From the NCBI RefSeq assembly GCF_002831685.1, contig NZ_CP025119.1, positions 469,001-533,000 on the forward strand: a stretch of 64,000 nucleotides of DNA, read 5' to 3'. The stretch is from Polaribacter sp. ALD11. Its GTDB lineage: Bacteria; Bacteroidota; Bacteroidia; Flavobacteriales; Flavobacteriaceae. Shown in pieces: positions 41,834 through 51,037 of this stretch; position 1 is the first letter of the stretch; every line of letters starts with the position of its first letter. Below the pieces are notes generated by a model that saw only the letters and a list, made by a program, of their open reading frames with translations, had not been told where the DNA came from and made no database searches. Made by a program: the position numbers and the translations under genes.

Positions 41834-43129
41834 ATGAAATATTTCCAACTAATTTTATTATTTGTAACTTTTTCTATCGCAACAAGTTGCAATACATCAA
41901 CAAACAAACAAATAACAAATACTAAAGATTATGAACAATTTTTATTAGGTTCAGAAAGCACATCTTTAGAAAACATACAGACAGATTTTAATTTTTGGAA
42001 ACAAAAGTTAGAAAAAACACCCGGTCAATATCCGTATTACGCAAAATTAGCAGCTGCAAACAATGCTGTTTTTAAATTAACAGGAGAAATTGAGTCACTA
42101 AAACAAGCGGAAGAAAACTTAGTTTTAGTAAATGAGAGAACAAATTATAATAACGCTGGTTATTTAAGAAGTTTATCTAGAAATTACATTTCGCAACACA
42201 GGTTTAAAGAGGCTTTAGAATTACTTAAAAAAGCTGAAGTAAATGGTGAAAATTTACAACAAACTCAATTTATGTTGATTGATGTAAATTTAGAATTAGG
42301 AAATTTAGAAGAAACAGACAAGTACTTATCAAAAGTAAAAAACTTTAAAAGCTTCGATTACTTAATTAGAATTTCTAAATACAATGATCATATTGGTAAT
42401 TTAGACAAAGCTATTGAATATTTAGAAGCATCTTTAGAAATCGTAAAATCTTCAAATAACAAATCATTAGTGCAGTGGAACTATACAAATCTTGCAGATT
42501 ATTATGGGCATGCAGGTAGAATTAAAGATTCTTACAGTGGTTATTTAAAAGCATTAGAATTAAACCCTAATGATAGTTATGCTAAAAAAGGTATTGCTTG
42601 GGTTGTGTATTCTTATGAAAGAAACCCAGCAGAAGCATTAAGAATTCTAGAAACCGTAACAGAAGAAAATAAAGCACCAGATTATCACCTATTAAAAGCT
42701 GAAATATTAGATTTTATGGGGAAATCAGAAGAAAAAGATAGGCAGGTCGATAAATATTTAGCACAAGTTTCAAATACAAATTACGGAGTAATGTATCATA
42801 AATATGATGTTTTACTATATGCAGATGATGCTTCTAAAAAAGCAAAAGCATTAGAAATTGCTACACAAGAAGTTTCAGAAAGACCTACAGCTCAATCGTA
42901 TGATTTATTAGCTTGGTCTTACTTTAAAAACGGACAAAAAGAAAAAGCTTTATTAATTACAGAGAATCATGTAATTAACAAAACTTTTGAGCCAGAAGCA
43001 TTATTACATACAGCCTATATTTTAAAAGCAAATGGTAAATTAGACGCCGCAATTTTACTGAAAAAAGAATTATTAGAAAGTATATACGAATTAGGTCCTT
43101 TATTTGAAAATGACATTAAAAATATCTAA
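41834..43129 (+). CDS. TPR repeat lipoprotein of the DUF4331 operon
   Basis: A 431-residue protein from ATG 41834 (MKYFQLILLFVTFSIATSC; lipobox Cys about residue 19); the frame extends 18 residues further upstream but that part precedes the signal. Tetratricopeptide-like helices fill most of the mature protein, e.g. AAANNAVFKLTGEIESLKQA, YISQHRFKEALELLKKAE, YLEASLEIVKSSN, GYLKALELNPNDSYAKKGIA. Probably periplasmic-facing and binding a partner of the neighbouring DUF4331 proteins or the receptor. Confidence 0.85.
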   Translation: MKYFQLILLFVTFSIATSCNTSTNKQITNTKDYEQFLLGSESTSLENIQTDFNFWKQKLEKTPGQYPYYAKLAAANNAVFKLTGEIESLKQAEENLVLVNERTNYNNAGYLRSLSRNYISQHRFKEALELLKKAEVNGENLQQTQFMLIDVNLELGNLEETDKYLSKVKNFKSFDYLIRISKYNDHIGNLDKAIEYLEASLEIVKSSNNKSLVQWNYTNLADYYGHAGRIKDSYSGYLKALELNPNDSYAKKGIAWVVYSYERNPAEALRILETVTEENKAPDYHLLKAEILDFMGKSEEKDRQVDKYLAQVSNTNYGVMYHKYDVLLYADDASKKAKALEIATQEVSERPTAQSYDLLAWSYFKNGQKEKALLITENHVINKTFEPEALLHTAYILKANGKLDAAILLKKELLESIYELGPLFENDIKNI

Positions 43130-43158
43130 ATTCGCAGGTCAAATAAAAATATAAAATA

Positions 43159-45384
43159 ATGAAAAGTAAACTGATTGTATTTATTCTTTTGACAAATTGT
43201 ATACACATATTTGGGCAAGAATTAAAAGGACGTGTTTTAGATGTTTTTAATACACCAATAGAAAATGCGTATGTTTTTAACGTTACATCAAATTCTCACA
43301 CACATTCGAATTTAAATGGGAATTTTAAAATAATGAGTTCTAAAATTGGAGATACGATTCAAGTTGGAATTTTAGGTTTTCAAAAGCAAGAAATTATACT
43401 TTCTAAAAAGAACTTTAATAACTTTATTGTTCTTTTAGAAACAAAGATTTTTCAATTAGAAGAATTGGTTTTACGTAAAGAAATTAATGCTTTACAAACT
43501 ATTTCTAAGATAGATTTACAAGTAAACCCTGTAAATAGTTCTCAAGAAATTCTAAGAAAAGTACCTGGCTTAATTATTGGGCAGCATGCTGGTGGTGGAA
43601 AAGCAGAACAGATTTTTTTACGTGGTTTCGACATCGATCATGGTACCGATATTGCACTTTCTGTAGACGGAATGCCAATTAATATGGTTTCTCATGCTCA
43701 TGGTCAAGGGTATAGCGATTTACACTTTATGATTCCTGAAACTATTCAAAAAATAGATTTTGGTAAAGGACCTTATTATGCAAATCAAGGTGATTTTAAT
43801 ACTGCTGGTTATGTCAATTTTTCAACAAAAAACAGCATTCAGAAAAGCACAGTTTCTTTAGAAGTAGGTCAATTTAATTCTTTAAGAACTTTAGGTATGT
43901 TCAATCTTTTAGAAAACAAAAAAAACGAAGATGCATATGTAGCTATAGAATATATTTCAAATGATGGTCCTTTCGAGTCACCACAAAACTTTAACAGGTT
44001 AAATGTATTCGGAAAATACAATACCTTTTTAAATGGAAAAGACAAAGTTACATTAACAGCTTCTCACTTTACAAGTAGTTGGGACGCTTCTGGTCAGATA
44101 CCAGAAAGAGAAGTTAAAAACGGAAATATAACTCGTTTTGGCGCAATAGATGACACCGAAGGAGGAACGACTTCTAGAACTAATTTTAATGTTCAATTGC
44201 AGAAAACATTGTCTGAGGAGTCTATTCTAAAAACCAATGTTTTTTATTCTAAATACAATTTTGAATTGTTTTCTAATTTTACTTTCTTTTTAGAAGACCC
44301 TATAAACGGAGATCAAATAAGACAATTTGAAAACAGAGATATTTTTGGAGCAAATGCTAAAATAATTTCGAATAAAGAATTTGGAGATATAGAAGCTAAA
44401 TTTACAAAAGGTGCTGGTTTACGTTACGATTTAATTAATGATGTAGAGCTTTCTCATACAAAAAACAGAAAAGAAGTTATAGACAGAATTCAATTAGGAG
44501 ATGTAAAACAAACCAATATGTATGCGTTTTTTAATTCTGAATTTGAGTTAGGAAAATTTAAAGTTTCACCAGCGGTTCGTTTAGATTATTTTAAATTTAT
44601 TTACAACGATGCTTTAAAAACGAATTATGAAACCTTAACTAAAAATAAGGCAATTGTTACGCCTAAATTAAACTTTTTGTATGCTCAGAATAATAACTTA
44701 CAATGGTTTTTAAAATCAGGAATTGGTTTTCACTCTAATGATACAAGAGTAGTTTTACAACAAAATGCAGATAAAATTTTACCAAAAGCATACGGTTTAG
44801 ATTTTGGGAATATTTGGAAGCCTACAAAAAATATGGTTTTAAATACAGCTGTTTGGTATTTATTGTCTGAAGAAGAATTTGTTTATGTTGGTGACGCTGG
44901 TATTGTAGAGCCATCTGGAGAGTCTGAACGTTTCGGTTTCGATCTTGGTATAACATATCAATTTACAGATTGGTTGTTTTTTAATACCGATTTAACCTAC
45001 ACAAAAGCAAGAAGTTTAGAAAATGTAAGCGGACAAGATTACATACCTTTAGCGCCAGATTTTACAATGGTTGGTGGTTTGTCTGTTGCTAACTTAGGAA
45101 ACTTTTCTGGAGGTTTACAATATCGATATATTGATGATAGACCTGCAAACGAAGACAATTCTATCGTTGCAGACGGTTATTTTATAGCAGATTTTAATGT
45201 AAATTATAAAATGAACGATATTACTTTAGGGGTGGCTGTAGAAAATATTTTTGATGTTGCTTGGAATGAAACTCAGTTTGCAACAGAATCGAGATTACAA
45301 AATGAAGCAAATTCAGTAGAAGAAATTCATTTTATACCAGGAACACCGTTTTTTGCGAAAGCGAGCATTACATATACGTTTTAG
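43159..45384 (+). CDS. TonB-dependent outer-membrane receptor
   Basis: A 741-residue receptor: signal peptide (about 1-20), CarboxypepD_reg-like domain (about 21-95, ELKGRVLDVFNTPIENAYVF), plug (about 115-230, with IFLRGFDIDHGTDIALSVDGMPINMVSHAHGQGYSD split over adjacent strands) and a 22-strand barrel ending in the aromatic GTPFFAKASITYTF. The plug loop SHAHGQGYSDLHF is unusually His-rich, which hints at a metal or metal complex, but the ligand is unknown. Last gene of the DUF4331 operon; a terminator follows. Confidence 0.93.
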   Translation: MKSKLIVFILLTNCIHIFGQELKGRVLDVFNTPIENAYVFNVTSNSHTHSNLNGNFKIMSSKIGDTIQVGILGFQKQEIILSKKNFNNFIVLLETKIFQLEELVLRKEINALQTISKIDLQVNPVNSSQEILRKVPGLIIGQHAGGGKAEQIFLRGFDIDHGTDIALSVDGMPINMVSHAHGQGYSDLHFMIPETIQKIDFGKGPYYANQGDFNTAGYVNFSTKNSIQKSTVSLEVGQFNSLRTLGMFNLLENKKNEDAYVAIEYISNDGPFESPQNFNRLNVFGKYNTFLNGKDKVTLTASHFTSSWDASGQIPEREVKNGNITRFGAIDDTEGGTTSRTNFNVQLQKTLSEESILKTNVFYSKYNFELFSNFTFFLEDPINGDQIRQFENRDIFGANAKIISNKEFGDIEAKFTKGAGLRYDLINDVELSHTKNRKEVIDRIQLGDVKQTNMYAFFNSEFELGKFKVSPAVRLDYFKFIYNDALKTNYETLTKNKAIVTPKLNFLYAQNNNLQWFLKSGIGFHSNDTRVVLQQNADKILPKAYGLDFGNIWKPTKNMVLNTAVWYLLSEEEFVYVGDAGIVEPSGESERFGFDLGITYQFTDWLFFNTDLTYTKARSLENVSGQDYIPLAPDFTMVGGLSVANLGNFSGGLQYRYIDDRPANEDNSIVADGYFIADFNVNYKMNDITLGVAVENIFDVAWNETQFATESRLQNEANSVEEIHFIPGTPFFAKASITYTF

Positions 45385-45440
45385 AATAATATAAATATTT
45401 TAACCATGTTTGTTTTGGTTGATTTTAGTTGGATGAAATG

Positions 45441-45475
45441 CCTGTTACAATTTGTAGCAGGTATTTTTTTTAACT
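45441..45475 (+). terminator. Terminator of the DUF4331-TonB receptor operon
   Basis: CCTGTTACA (45441-45449) / TGTAGCAGG (45453-45461), one T-G wobble, then TATTTTTTTT. Confidence 0.75.
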
Positions 45476-45548
45476 TTTTCACCATTTTTTAATCTTAAAT
45501 AGTGAGGAAAGCGTACTATTAAAAAAGAATAGGAAAATTTATATGATA

Positions 45549-46058
45549 CTATTTAATTCTTTTTGCTTGAGTTATAAAAGATAAGCCTTGTTGGCCAATT
45601 GTAGATGTCATTACACTTTCAAATATAGGTTCTGGGGTGTTTTTAGGAGTTTTCCATTCAAAAATAAAATTAGAACCCGTTCCGCCAGAAACATCAATCT
45701 CATCTATAATTATTTCTGTAGTTTCCATTGGTGCTAAAAAAATTGGGAAATCAAAATATTTTCGAATTGAATTGCCATGTGTATCGTAGTATTCTGCTTT
45801 TAGAATGTAAATTGAATCAATATCACTAGTGTTTCTTAGGCTAATCATTGCTGTTAAATTATGCTTTCTGTGTTCAGACATGCTGTAAACTTGAGAGTAA
45901 ATAGAAAGATAAGATTTACCATATTTAAGAGAATCTTTCTTGCTGATATTTATAGCCCTTTTTGTCCAGTTTTCAGTGTTTATAGAACTAATTTCTTTCT
46001 TTTTATTACAGCTGAAAAGTAAAAAAAGAAGAGCAATACCTATATGTTTTAGTTTCAT
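45549..46058 (-). CDS. DUF3124 family lipoprotein
   Basis: A 169-residue lipoprotein (MKLKHIGIALLFLLFSC, Cys about residue 17) with the DUF3124 pattern: YLSIYSQVYSMSEHRKHNLTAMISLRNT, YYDTHGNSIRKYFDFPIFLAPMETTEIIIDE and the C-terminal SGGTGSNFIFEW...VMTSTIGQQGLSF. Predicted all-beta envelope protein; no function known. Convergent with the TonB receptor gene. Confidence 0.85.
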   Translation of the reverse strand: MKLKHIGIALLFLLFSCNKKKEISSINTENWTKRAINISKKDSLKYGKSYLSIYSQVYSMSEHRKHNLTAMISLRNTSDIDSIYILKAEYYDTHGNSIRKYFDFPIFLAPMETTEIIIDEIDVSGGTGSNFIFEWKTPKNTPEPIFESVMTSTIGQQGLSFITQAKRIK

Positions 46059-46155
46059 TTTGAAGAGATTTTTTTATGTAAATAATAGGATTATAGTATT
46101 TGTAATAGTTTTTAGCAAAATAATATCTTTAAAGATTTAGCAAGAAGTTAAATGA

Positions 46156-47223
46156 TTATAAATCTAACAACCTTTTAGCCGCATTAAAAGGAGTTGTTTT
46201 ACCACTTTCTAAGTTTATAATTTCATTTTCTAAAGCACTTTTAATTTTTATATTCTGATAAAAATTAGCCTTTAGTTGCTGTTCAATGGTAGATAGCAGC
46301 CAGAATTTATTTTGGTCATTTCTTTTTTTATCGAAATATTTATTTTCTTTTGTTAGTGTAATATAGTTAGAAATCATCGTATCAATCTTCTCAATTCCAG
46401 AATTATGCAAAGCGCTTGCAGTTAAAACTTTTGGTTGCCATTTACTTTCTTTTAGCGGGTATAAATGCAGTGCTCTATTAAATTCAACTTTGGCAATTTT
46501 TGCATTTTGTTTATTTTCACCATCGGCTTTATTAATAACAATTGCATCTGCCATTTCTATAATTCCGCGCTTTATTCCTTGCAATTCATCACCAGCACCA
46601 GATAGTTTTAATAATAAAAAGAAATCTACCATAGAATGCACCACCGTTTCTGATTGACCAACACCAACCGTTTCAATAATAATAGTATCGAAACCAGCAG
46701 CTTCACAAAGAATAATACTTTCACGTGTTTTTTGTGCAACACCACCTAAAGAAGTTCCAGAAGGAGAAGGTCTTATAAATGCATTTTTATCGGTAACCAA
46801 TTCTTCCATTCTAGTTTTATCACCTAAAATAGAGCCCTTATTTACAGAGCTACTTGGGTCAACTGCTAAAACAGCTACTTTTTTTCCTTGCGCAGTTAAG
46901 TGTTTTCCGAACGTTTCAATAAACGTACTTTTTCCCACTCCAGGAACACCTGTAATTCCAATTCTAACAGAATTATTAGCATAAGGCAAACAACGTTCTA
47001 AAATTTCATTTGCTTTTTGTTGGTGTTTCGCATTTGTACTTTCTACTAACGTAATTGCTCTGCTTAGAAAAGTAATATTTCCTTCTAAAATTTTAGCAAC
47101 AAATTCATCTACAGAGTTTTGTTTGGCTCTGTTTAATTTTATTTTTTCCGCAGAAGATTTACTGGTCGTTTCTGGTGGTGAAACGCCTTCATTTTCGTGT
47201 AATGCAGAAGATTTTATATCCAT
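46156..47223 (-). CDS. meaB: MeaB/ArgK-family G-protein chaperone of methylmalonyl-CoA mutase
   Basis: A 355-residue P-loop GTPase of the MeaB/ArgK group, which gates cobalamin loading and protects methylmalonyl-CoA mutase. Walker A GVPGVGKSTFIETFG; base-switch loop DPSSSVNKGSILGDKTRM; IIETVGVGQSETVV; and NKADG. N-terminal helices (about 1-70) and C-terminal dimerisation region are present. The mutase genes are not in the window. It is monocistronic as far as seen. Confidence 0.95.
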   Translation of the reverse strand: MDIKSSALHENEGVSPPETTSKSSAEKIKLNRAKQNSVDEFVAKILEGNITFLSRAITLVESTNAKHQQKANEILERCLPYANNSVRIGITGVPGVGKSTFIETFGKHLTAQGKKVAVLAVDPSSSVNKGSILGDKTRMEELVTDKNAFIRPSPSGTSLGGVAQKTRESIILCEAAGFDTIIIETVGVGQSETVVHSMVDFFLLLKLSGAGDELQGIKRGIIEMADAIVINKADGENKQNAKIAKVEFNRALHLYPLKESKWQPKVLTASALHNSGIEKIDTMISNYITLTKENKYFDKKRNDQNKFWLLSTIEQQLKANFYQNIKIKSALENEIINLESGKTTPFNAAKRLLDL

Positions 47224-47619
47224 TGTAAAAGTTAATATGTAAATTTATAAATAAATAATGATATTTTATGTGTTATCACTTTATTAGATTTAACTAAAGC
47301 TTCTCTAATTTATAGACAGGTTAAATTTTTGGTAATTGAACTGAATACATATGAAGATTAACCTTTGTAAGTTTCTGCAGAAATTCTCTACTATTCACTA
47401 TAATTTTTTTTATCAATTTTAGAATATATTATAAATATATTGCCTTTAAGATGAGAGAGAAGTAATAAACCCAATCATAACCAATTCTTTACCATTAAAT
47501 ACAAGGAAATGGAATATTAATTTTGTCAACTCTTTTTTAGGCAAACTTCTAACAAATTCCATTTCTCTATTCTTTTAAAAGTACCTATCTTTATCCCCTG
47601 TAATTAGTCACTTTTTTTA
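47224..47619. other. Intergenic region between meaB and cysS with a 10-bp inverted repeat
   Basis: About 395 AT-rich bases between divergent meaB and cysS. GAAATGGAAT (47506-47515) is repeated inverted as ATTCCATTTC (47556-47565), which could pair in the cysS leader or be a small palindromic element. A TATCTTTA near-match to the -7 consensus lies at 47586-47593. No ORF, tRNA or T-box is seen. Confidence 0.45.
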
Positions 47620-49098
47620 ATGGAACGCTACAAAGAAAATCAATTAAAAGTATACAATTCTCTATCTAAAAAGAAAGAGAATTTCAAACCCATAACAGAA
47701 GGTTACGTAGGCATGTATGTTTGCGGCCCAACAGTTTATAGTAATGCCCATTTAGGAAACGTAAGAACTTTTATGTTTTTTGATGTTGTGTATCGTTATT
47801 TATTGCATTTAGGTTACAAAGTACGTTATGTACGTAATATTACTGATGCAGGTCACTTAGAAAATGATGCCGAAGAAGGTGAAGATAAAATTGCTAAAAA
47901 AGCACGTTTAGAAGAAATTGAACCTATGGAAGTTGTACAGCGCTATACTGTAGATTTTCATAATGTGCTTAAAAATTACAATTTTTTACCACCAAGTATA
48001 GAACCAACCGCAACAGGTCATATTGTAGAACAAATAGAAATGATTAAAGAGATCATAGAAAAAGGTTTTGCTTATGAAGTAAATGGTTCTGTGTATTTTG
48101 ATGTTTTAGAATACAATAAAAAAGAAAATTACGGAATTCTCTCTGGAAGAAAAGTGGAAGATTTATTACATAATACTAGAACTTTAGACGGACAATCAGA
48201 TAAGAAAAATCCTCAAGATTTTGCACTTTGGAAAAAAGCAGATGAACGCCATATTATGCGTTGGCCATCTCCTTGGAGTGATGGTTTTCCTGGTTGGCAT
48301 TTAGAATGTTCTGTAATGAGTACAAAATATTTAGGTGAGCAGTTCGATATTCATGGAGGTGGAATGGATTTAAAATTCCCGCATCACGAATGTGAAATTG
48401 CACAATCTAAAACATGTAGTGGTAAAACGCCTGTTAACTATTGGATGCATACAAATATGCTTTCTTTAAATGGCCAAAGAATGGCAAAATCTACAGGAAA
48501 CTTTATTTTACCTAATGAAATTTTATCTGGAGAAAATGACATTTTACCAAAAGCATTTTCAGCAAGTGTTGTTCGTTTCTTTAATATGCAGGCAAACTAT
48601 AGAAGTATTTTAGATTTTTCTGGTGAAGCTTTAGAAGCTTCGGAAAAAGGACACGGAAAGTTGATGGAAGCTGTTAATTTTTTAGAGAATGTTGAAGCTG
48701 GCAAAACATCTACTTTTAACATTCAAGATTGGAGTAAAGCTTGTTATTCCGCAATGAATGACGATTTTAATACGCCAATTTTAATTGCTAATTTATTTGA
48801 TGCTGTAAAAGTAATCAATCAAATAAAAGACCAAAAAGCAAGTTTAACTGCAGAAGATTTACTTGAATTTAAAGAAACTCTAAACGGATTTGTTTTTGAT
48901 GTTTTAGGTTTGATGAATGAAAATTCACAAGACAATTCAGAAAAAATAAATGGAGTAGTAGCATTATTAATTAAATTAAGAAAAGAAGCAAGAGAAAATA
49001 AAGATTGGGCATTATCAGATCAAATTAGAGATGAATTAATTGAGCTAGGAATTCAATTAAAAGATGGTAAAGAAGGCACAACGTTTTTAGTAAATTAA
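47620..49098 (+). CDS. cysS: Cysteinyl-tRNA synthetase
   Basis: A 492-residue class Ia synthetase, normal length. Signature [17 protein letters not shown] holds the HIGH-type motif, [34 protein letters not shown] carries the zinc ligands, and [11 protein letters not shown] is the KMSKS-type loop. The C-terminal anticodon-binding helices end [24 protein letters not shown]. Followed after about 110 nt by yidD. Confidence 0.97.
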   Translation: MERYKENQLKVYNSLSKKKENFKPITEGYVGMYVCGPTVYSNAHLGNVRTFMFFDVVYRYLLHLGYKVRYVRNITDAGHLENDAEEGEDKIAKKARLEEIEPMEVVQRYTVDFHNVLKNYNFLPPSIEPTATGHIVEQIEMIKEIIEKGFAYEVNGSVYFDVLEYNKKENYGILSGRKVEDLLHNTRTLDGQSDKKNPQDFALWKKADERHIMRWPSPWSDGFPGWHLECSVMSTKYLGEQFDIHGGGMDLKFPHHECEIAQSKTCSGKTPVNYWMHTNMLSLNGQRMAKSTGNFILPNEILSGENDILPKAFSASVVRFFNMQANYRSILDFSGEALEASEKGHGKLMEAVNFLENVEAGKTSTFNIQDWSKACYSAMNDDFNTPILIANLFDAVKVINQIKDQKASLTAEDLLEFKETLNGFVFDVLGLMNENSQDNSEKINGVVALLIKLRKEARENKDWALSDQIRDELIELGIQLKDGKEGTTFLVN

Positions 49099-49147
49099 AT
49101 AGATAATTACGAATTGTAAATTATGAGTTTCAAATTTTTAAGTAGGA

Positions 49148-49183
49148 ATGTCATTTCAAAAGAGGAGCGGTTGAGAAATTTCT
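49148..49183. repeat. Degenerate half-copy of a TGTCATTTC-type intergenic repeat
   Basis: TGTCATTTC followed by GAGGAGCGGTTGAGAAATTTC resembles one arm of the TCATTC-type palindromic elements in this genome. Lies between cysS and yidD. Confidence 0.35.
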
Positions 49184-49209
49184 TTTTACAATTCTTAAAT
49201 CTATAATTT

Positions 49210-49443
49210 TTGAAGAAAATACTTTCATATCCTTTTATTTTACTTGTTCGTTTTTACCAAAGCGCAATTTCACCATTTACACCAGCAACTTGTAGATATA
49301 GTCCTACCTGCTCGCATTATACAATAGAAGCATTGCAAAAACACGGTCTTTTTTCTGGTGGTTGGTTGGCTTTGAAAAGGATATTTAGTTGTCATCCATG
49401 GGGCGGAAGTGGTTATGATCCTGTACCAGAAAAGAAAGAATAA
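49210..49443 (+). CDS. yidD: Membrane protein insertion efficiency factor YidD
   Basis: A 77-residue Yid[33 protein letters not shown] with the CRYxPTCS motif, [15 protein letters not shown] at the end. It helps YidC insert inner-membrane proteins. The start codon is TTG at 49210-49212 ([15 protein letters not shown]); no ATG gives the known N-terminus. A CTCGAG-family repeat separates it from lgt. Confidence 0.93.
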   Translation: MKKILSYPFILLVRFYQSAISPFTPATCRYSPTCSHYTIEALQKHGLFSGGWLALKRIFSCHPWGGSGYDPVPEKKE

Positions 49444-49457
49444 ATAGTTTTGTATCC

Positions 49458-49521
49458 TCGAGCGTAGTCGAGAGGTTTATTAAAAGTACATTAATATAAA
49501 ATAGGTCTCGACTGCGCTTGA
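49458..49521. repeat. Intergenic inverted repeat, CTCGAG family, copy D
   Basis: Arms TCGAGCGTAGTCGAGA (49458-49473) and TCTCGACTGCGCTTGA (49506-49521), around a 32-nt AT-rich loop; between yidD and lgt. Confidence 0.8.
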
Positions 49522-49539
49522 CCAGATATAGAAAAATAT

Positions 49540-50373
49540 ATGAATTTTTTAGCAATAGAGTGGAATCCTTCGATAGGAATAGATTTAGGTTTTTTTGTAA
49601 TTCGTTGGTACAGCTTAATGTTTGTAACTGCTTTCTTATTAGGATTGCGTTTCATGAAAAAAATCTACGTAGAAGATAAAATTCCTGTAGAAAAGATGGA
49701 TCCATTATTTATGTATGTTTTTCTTTCTATGTTAATAGGAATGCGTTTAGGAGATGTTTTCTTTTATAGTTGGGATTATTATCAGAACAATTTATTAGAA
49801 ATATTTTTGCCATTTAAAAATTCTGCAGAAGGTTGGAAATTTACAGGGTATACAGGTTTCGCCAGTCATGGTGCAGCAATAGGTATTCCTATTGCGATGT
49901 ATTTCTACGCTAAAAAACATTTAAACAAACCTTGGTTATTTATTTTAGATAGATTGGCTATTATGGTTGCTTTGGCAGGGTTTTTCATTCGTTTTGGTAA
50001 TTTTTTCAATTCAGAAATTTACGGGAAAGAAACAGGATCTAGTTTTGGAGTTATTTTTAAAGCAGCAGGAGAAACAGTTGCAAGACATCCAACACAATTA
50101 TATGAAGCTTTTAGTTATTTAGCATTGTTCTTTGTATTATGGCATTTATATTGGAAAACAAATAAAAAAGAACAAACAGGTTTCCTTTTTGGAGTATTTA
50201 TGGTAGTTTTATGGTCATTACGTTTTATAATAGAGTTTTTAAAAGAACCACAAGTGCAAGAAAGAGGACAAGAATGGGTTTTTAGTCCGTTAAATACAGG
50301 GCAAGTTTTAAGTATTCCTTTAGTTTTAATTGGAGTTTGGTTAATGGTTAGAAAATCAAAAAAAGTAGCTTAG
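49540..50373 (+). CDS. lgt: Prolipoprotein diacylglyceryl transferase
   Basis: A 277-residue, seven-segment inner-membrane enzyme that attaches diacylglycerol to lipobox cysteines. Family motifs: VIRWYSLMFVTAF, GFASHGAAIGIPIAMY with the active-site His, GRFGNFFNSEIYG-type IRFGNFFNSEIYGKET, and RHPTQLYEAFSY. Essential for the many lipoproteins in this window. Followed after 6 nt by a DUF6787 gene. Confidence 0.96.
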   Translation: MNFLAIEWNPSIGIDLGFFVIRWYSLMFVTAFLLGLRFMKKIYVEDKIPVEKMDPLFMYVFLSMLIGMRLGDVFFYSWDYYQNNLLEIFLPFKNSAEGWKFTGYTGFASHGAAIGIPIAMYFYAKKHLNKPWLFILDRLAIMVALAGFFIRFGNFFNSEIYGKETGSSFGVIFKAAGETVARHPTQLYEAFSYLALFFVLWHLYWKTNKKEQTGFLFGVFMVVLWSLRFIIEFLKEPQVQERGQEWVFSPLNTGQVLSIPLVLIGVWLMVRKSKKVA

Positions 50374-50379
50374 ATTTTT

Positions 50380-50691
50380 ATGGAAAAATTAAAACAACGT
50401 TGGGGAATAGAAAGTAATTGGTCTATTTTGGCCATATTTATTGTTTTCGCAATTAATGGATCTTTTGCCACCTGGGTAGCAAAACCCATTACTAATTTTT
50501 TGGGTTTAAATCCTGAAACTATTTCGGGTTTTATTTATTGGCCTTTAAGAATCTTACTTATATTTCCTATTTATCAACTAACCTTACCAATTGTAGGTTG
50601 GTTTTTTGGTCAATTCAAATTTTTCTGGGCTTTTGAAAAGAAATTTTTAAGCAGATTAGGTTTGGGCTTTTTATTTAAAGCGAAGGGTTAA
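50380..50691 (+). CDS. DUF6787 family small membrane protein
   Basis: A 103-residue protein with two or three membrane segments (about 17-35, 52-75) and MEKLKQRWGIESNWSI at the N-terminus, FEKKFLSRLGLGF near the C-terminus. I recall this as DUF6787, a flavobacterial family of unknown function. 6 nt after lgt, so likely co-transcribed; convergent with the next small gene, with a 4-nt overlap of stops. Confidence 0.65.
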   Translation: MEKLKQRWGIESNWSILAIFIVFAINGSFATWVAKPITNFLGLNPETISGFIYWPLRILLIFPIYQLTLPIVGWFFGQFKFFWAFEKKFLSRLGLGFLFKAKG

Positions 50692-50954
50692 TTTTCTATT
50701 AATTCTTCATTTTTTCTTTTATTTATTACGTAGCTATAAACCCACATAATTGTAAATGTAGGTATAATATCTAAAGGAAGAATTTCTTCGAAAAAAGAAA
50801 TAATACCAGCAACTTTACCTTCTTTGCCTTTATACATTTTAGTCATGATATAACCAGATAATGGAGCCCAAAGAAAATCTATAAAAGGAATTGGTATAAA
50901 ACCAATGGCGTCTAACACAAGGCTTGCTGCCAATTTTTTGTATTTATTATTCAT
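50688..50954 (-). CDS. Small hypothetical membrane protein
   Basis: An 88-residue protein with a hydrophobic stretch (SLVLDAIGFIPIPFIDFLW, about 11-30) and a second one (LPLDIIPTFTIMWVYSYVI, about 58-77), ending in a charged tail. Family not recognised, though the pattern resembles small conserved membrane proteins with a FxPIPFIDxxWAPxSGxI motif. Convergent with the DUF6787 gene. Confidence 0.6.
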   Translation of the reverse strand: MNNKYKKLAASLVLDAIGFIPIPFIDFLWAPLSGYIMTKMYKGKEGKVAGIISFFEEILPLDIIPTFTIMWVYSYVINKRKNEELIEN

Positions 50955-51037
50955 ATAATATCTTATTCAAAACTCTTGCCAAAAAATATTTATTTTGTAT
51001 AGAATTCAATAATTTAGCTAAAAAGATTCTTTGTAAA

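Noticed and set aside
47224-47619. Possible T-box leader before cysS
   Set aside because: No T-box bulge, specifier loop or terminator-antiterminator pair is visible, and Bacteroidota generally lack T-boxes.
50924-51037. N-terminal extension of the NUDIX gene
   Set aside because: Hydrophobic, non-family sequence that overlaps the opposite-strand small membrane protein gene; the GTG at 51038 gives the expected length.
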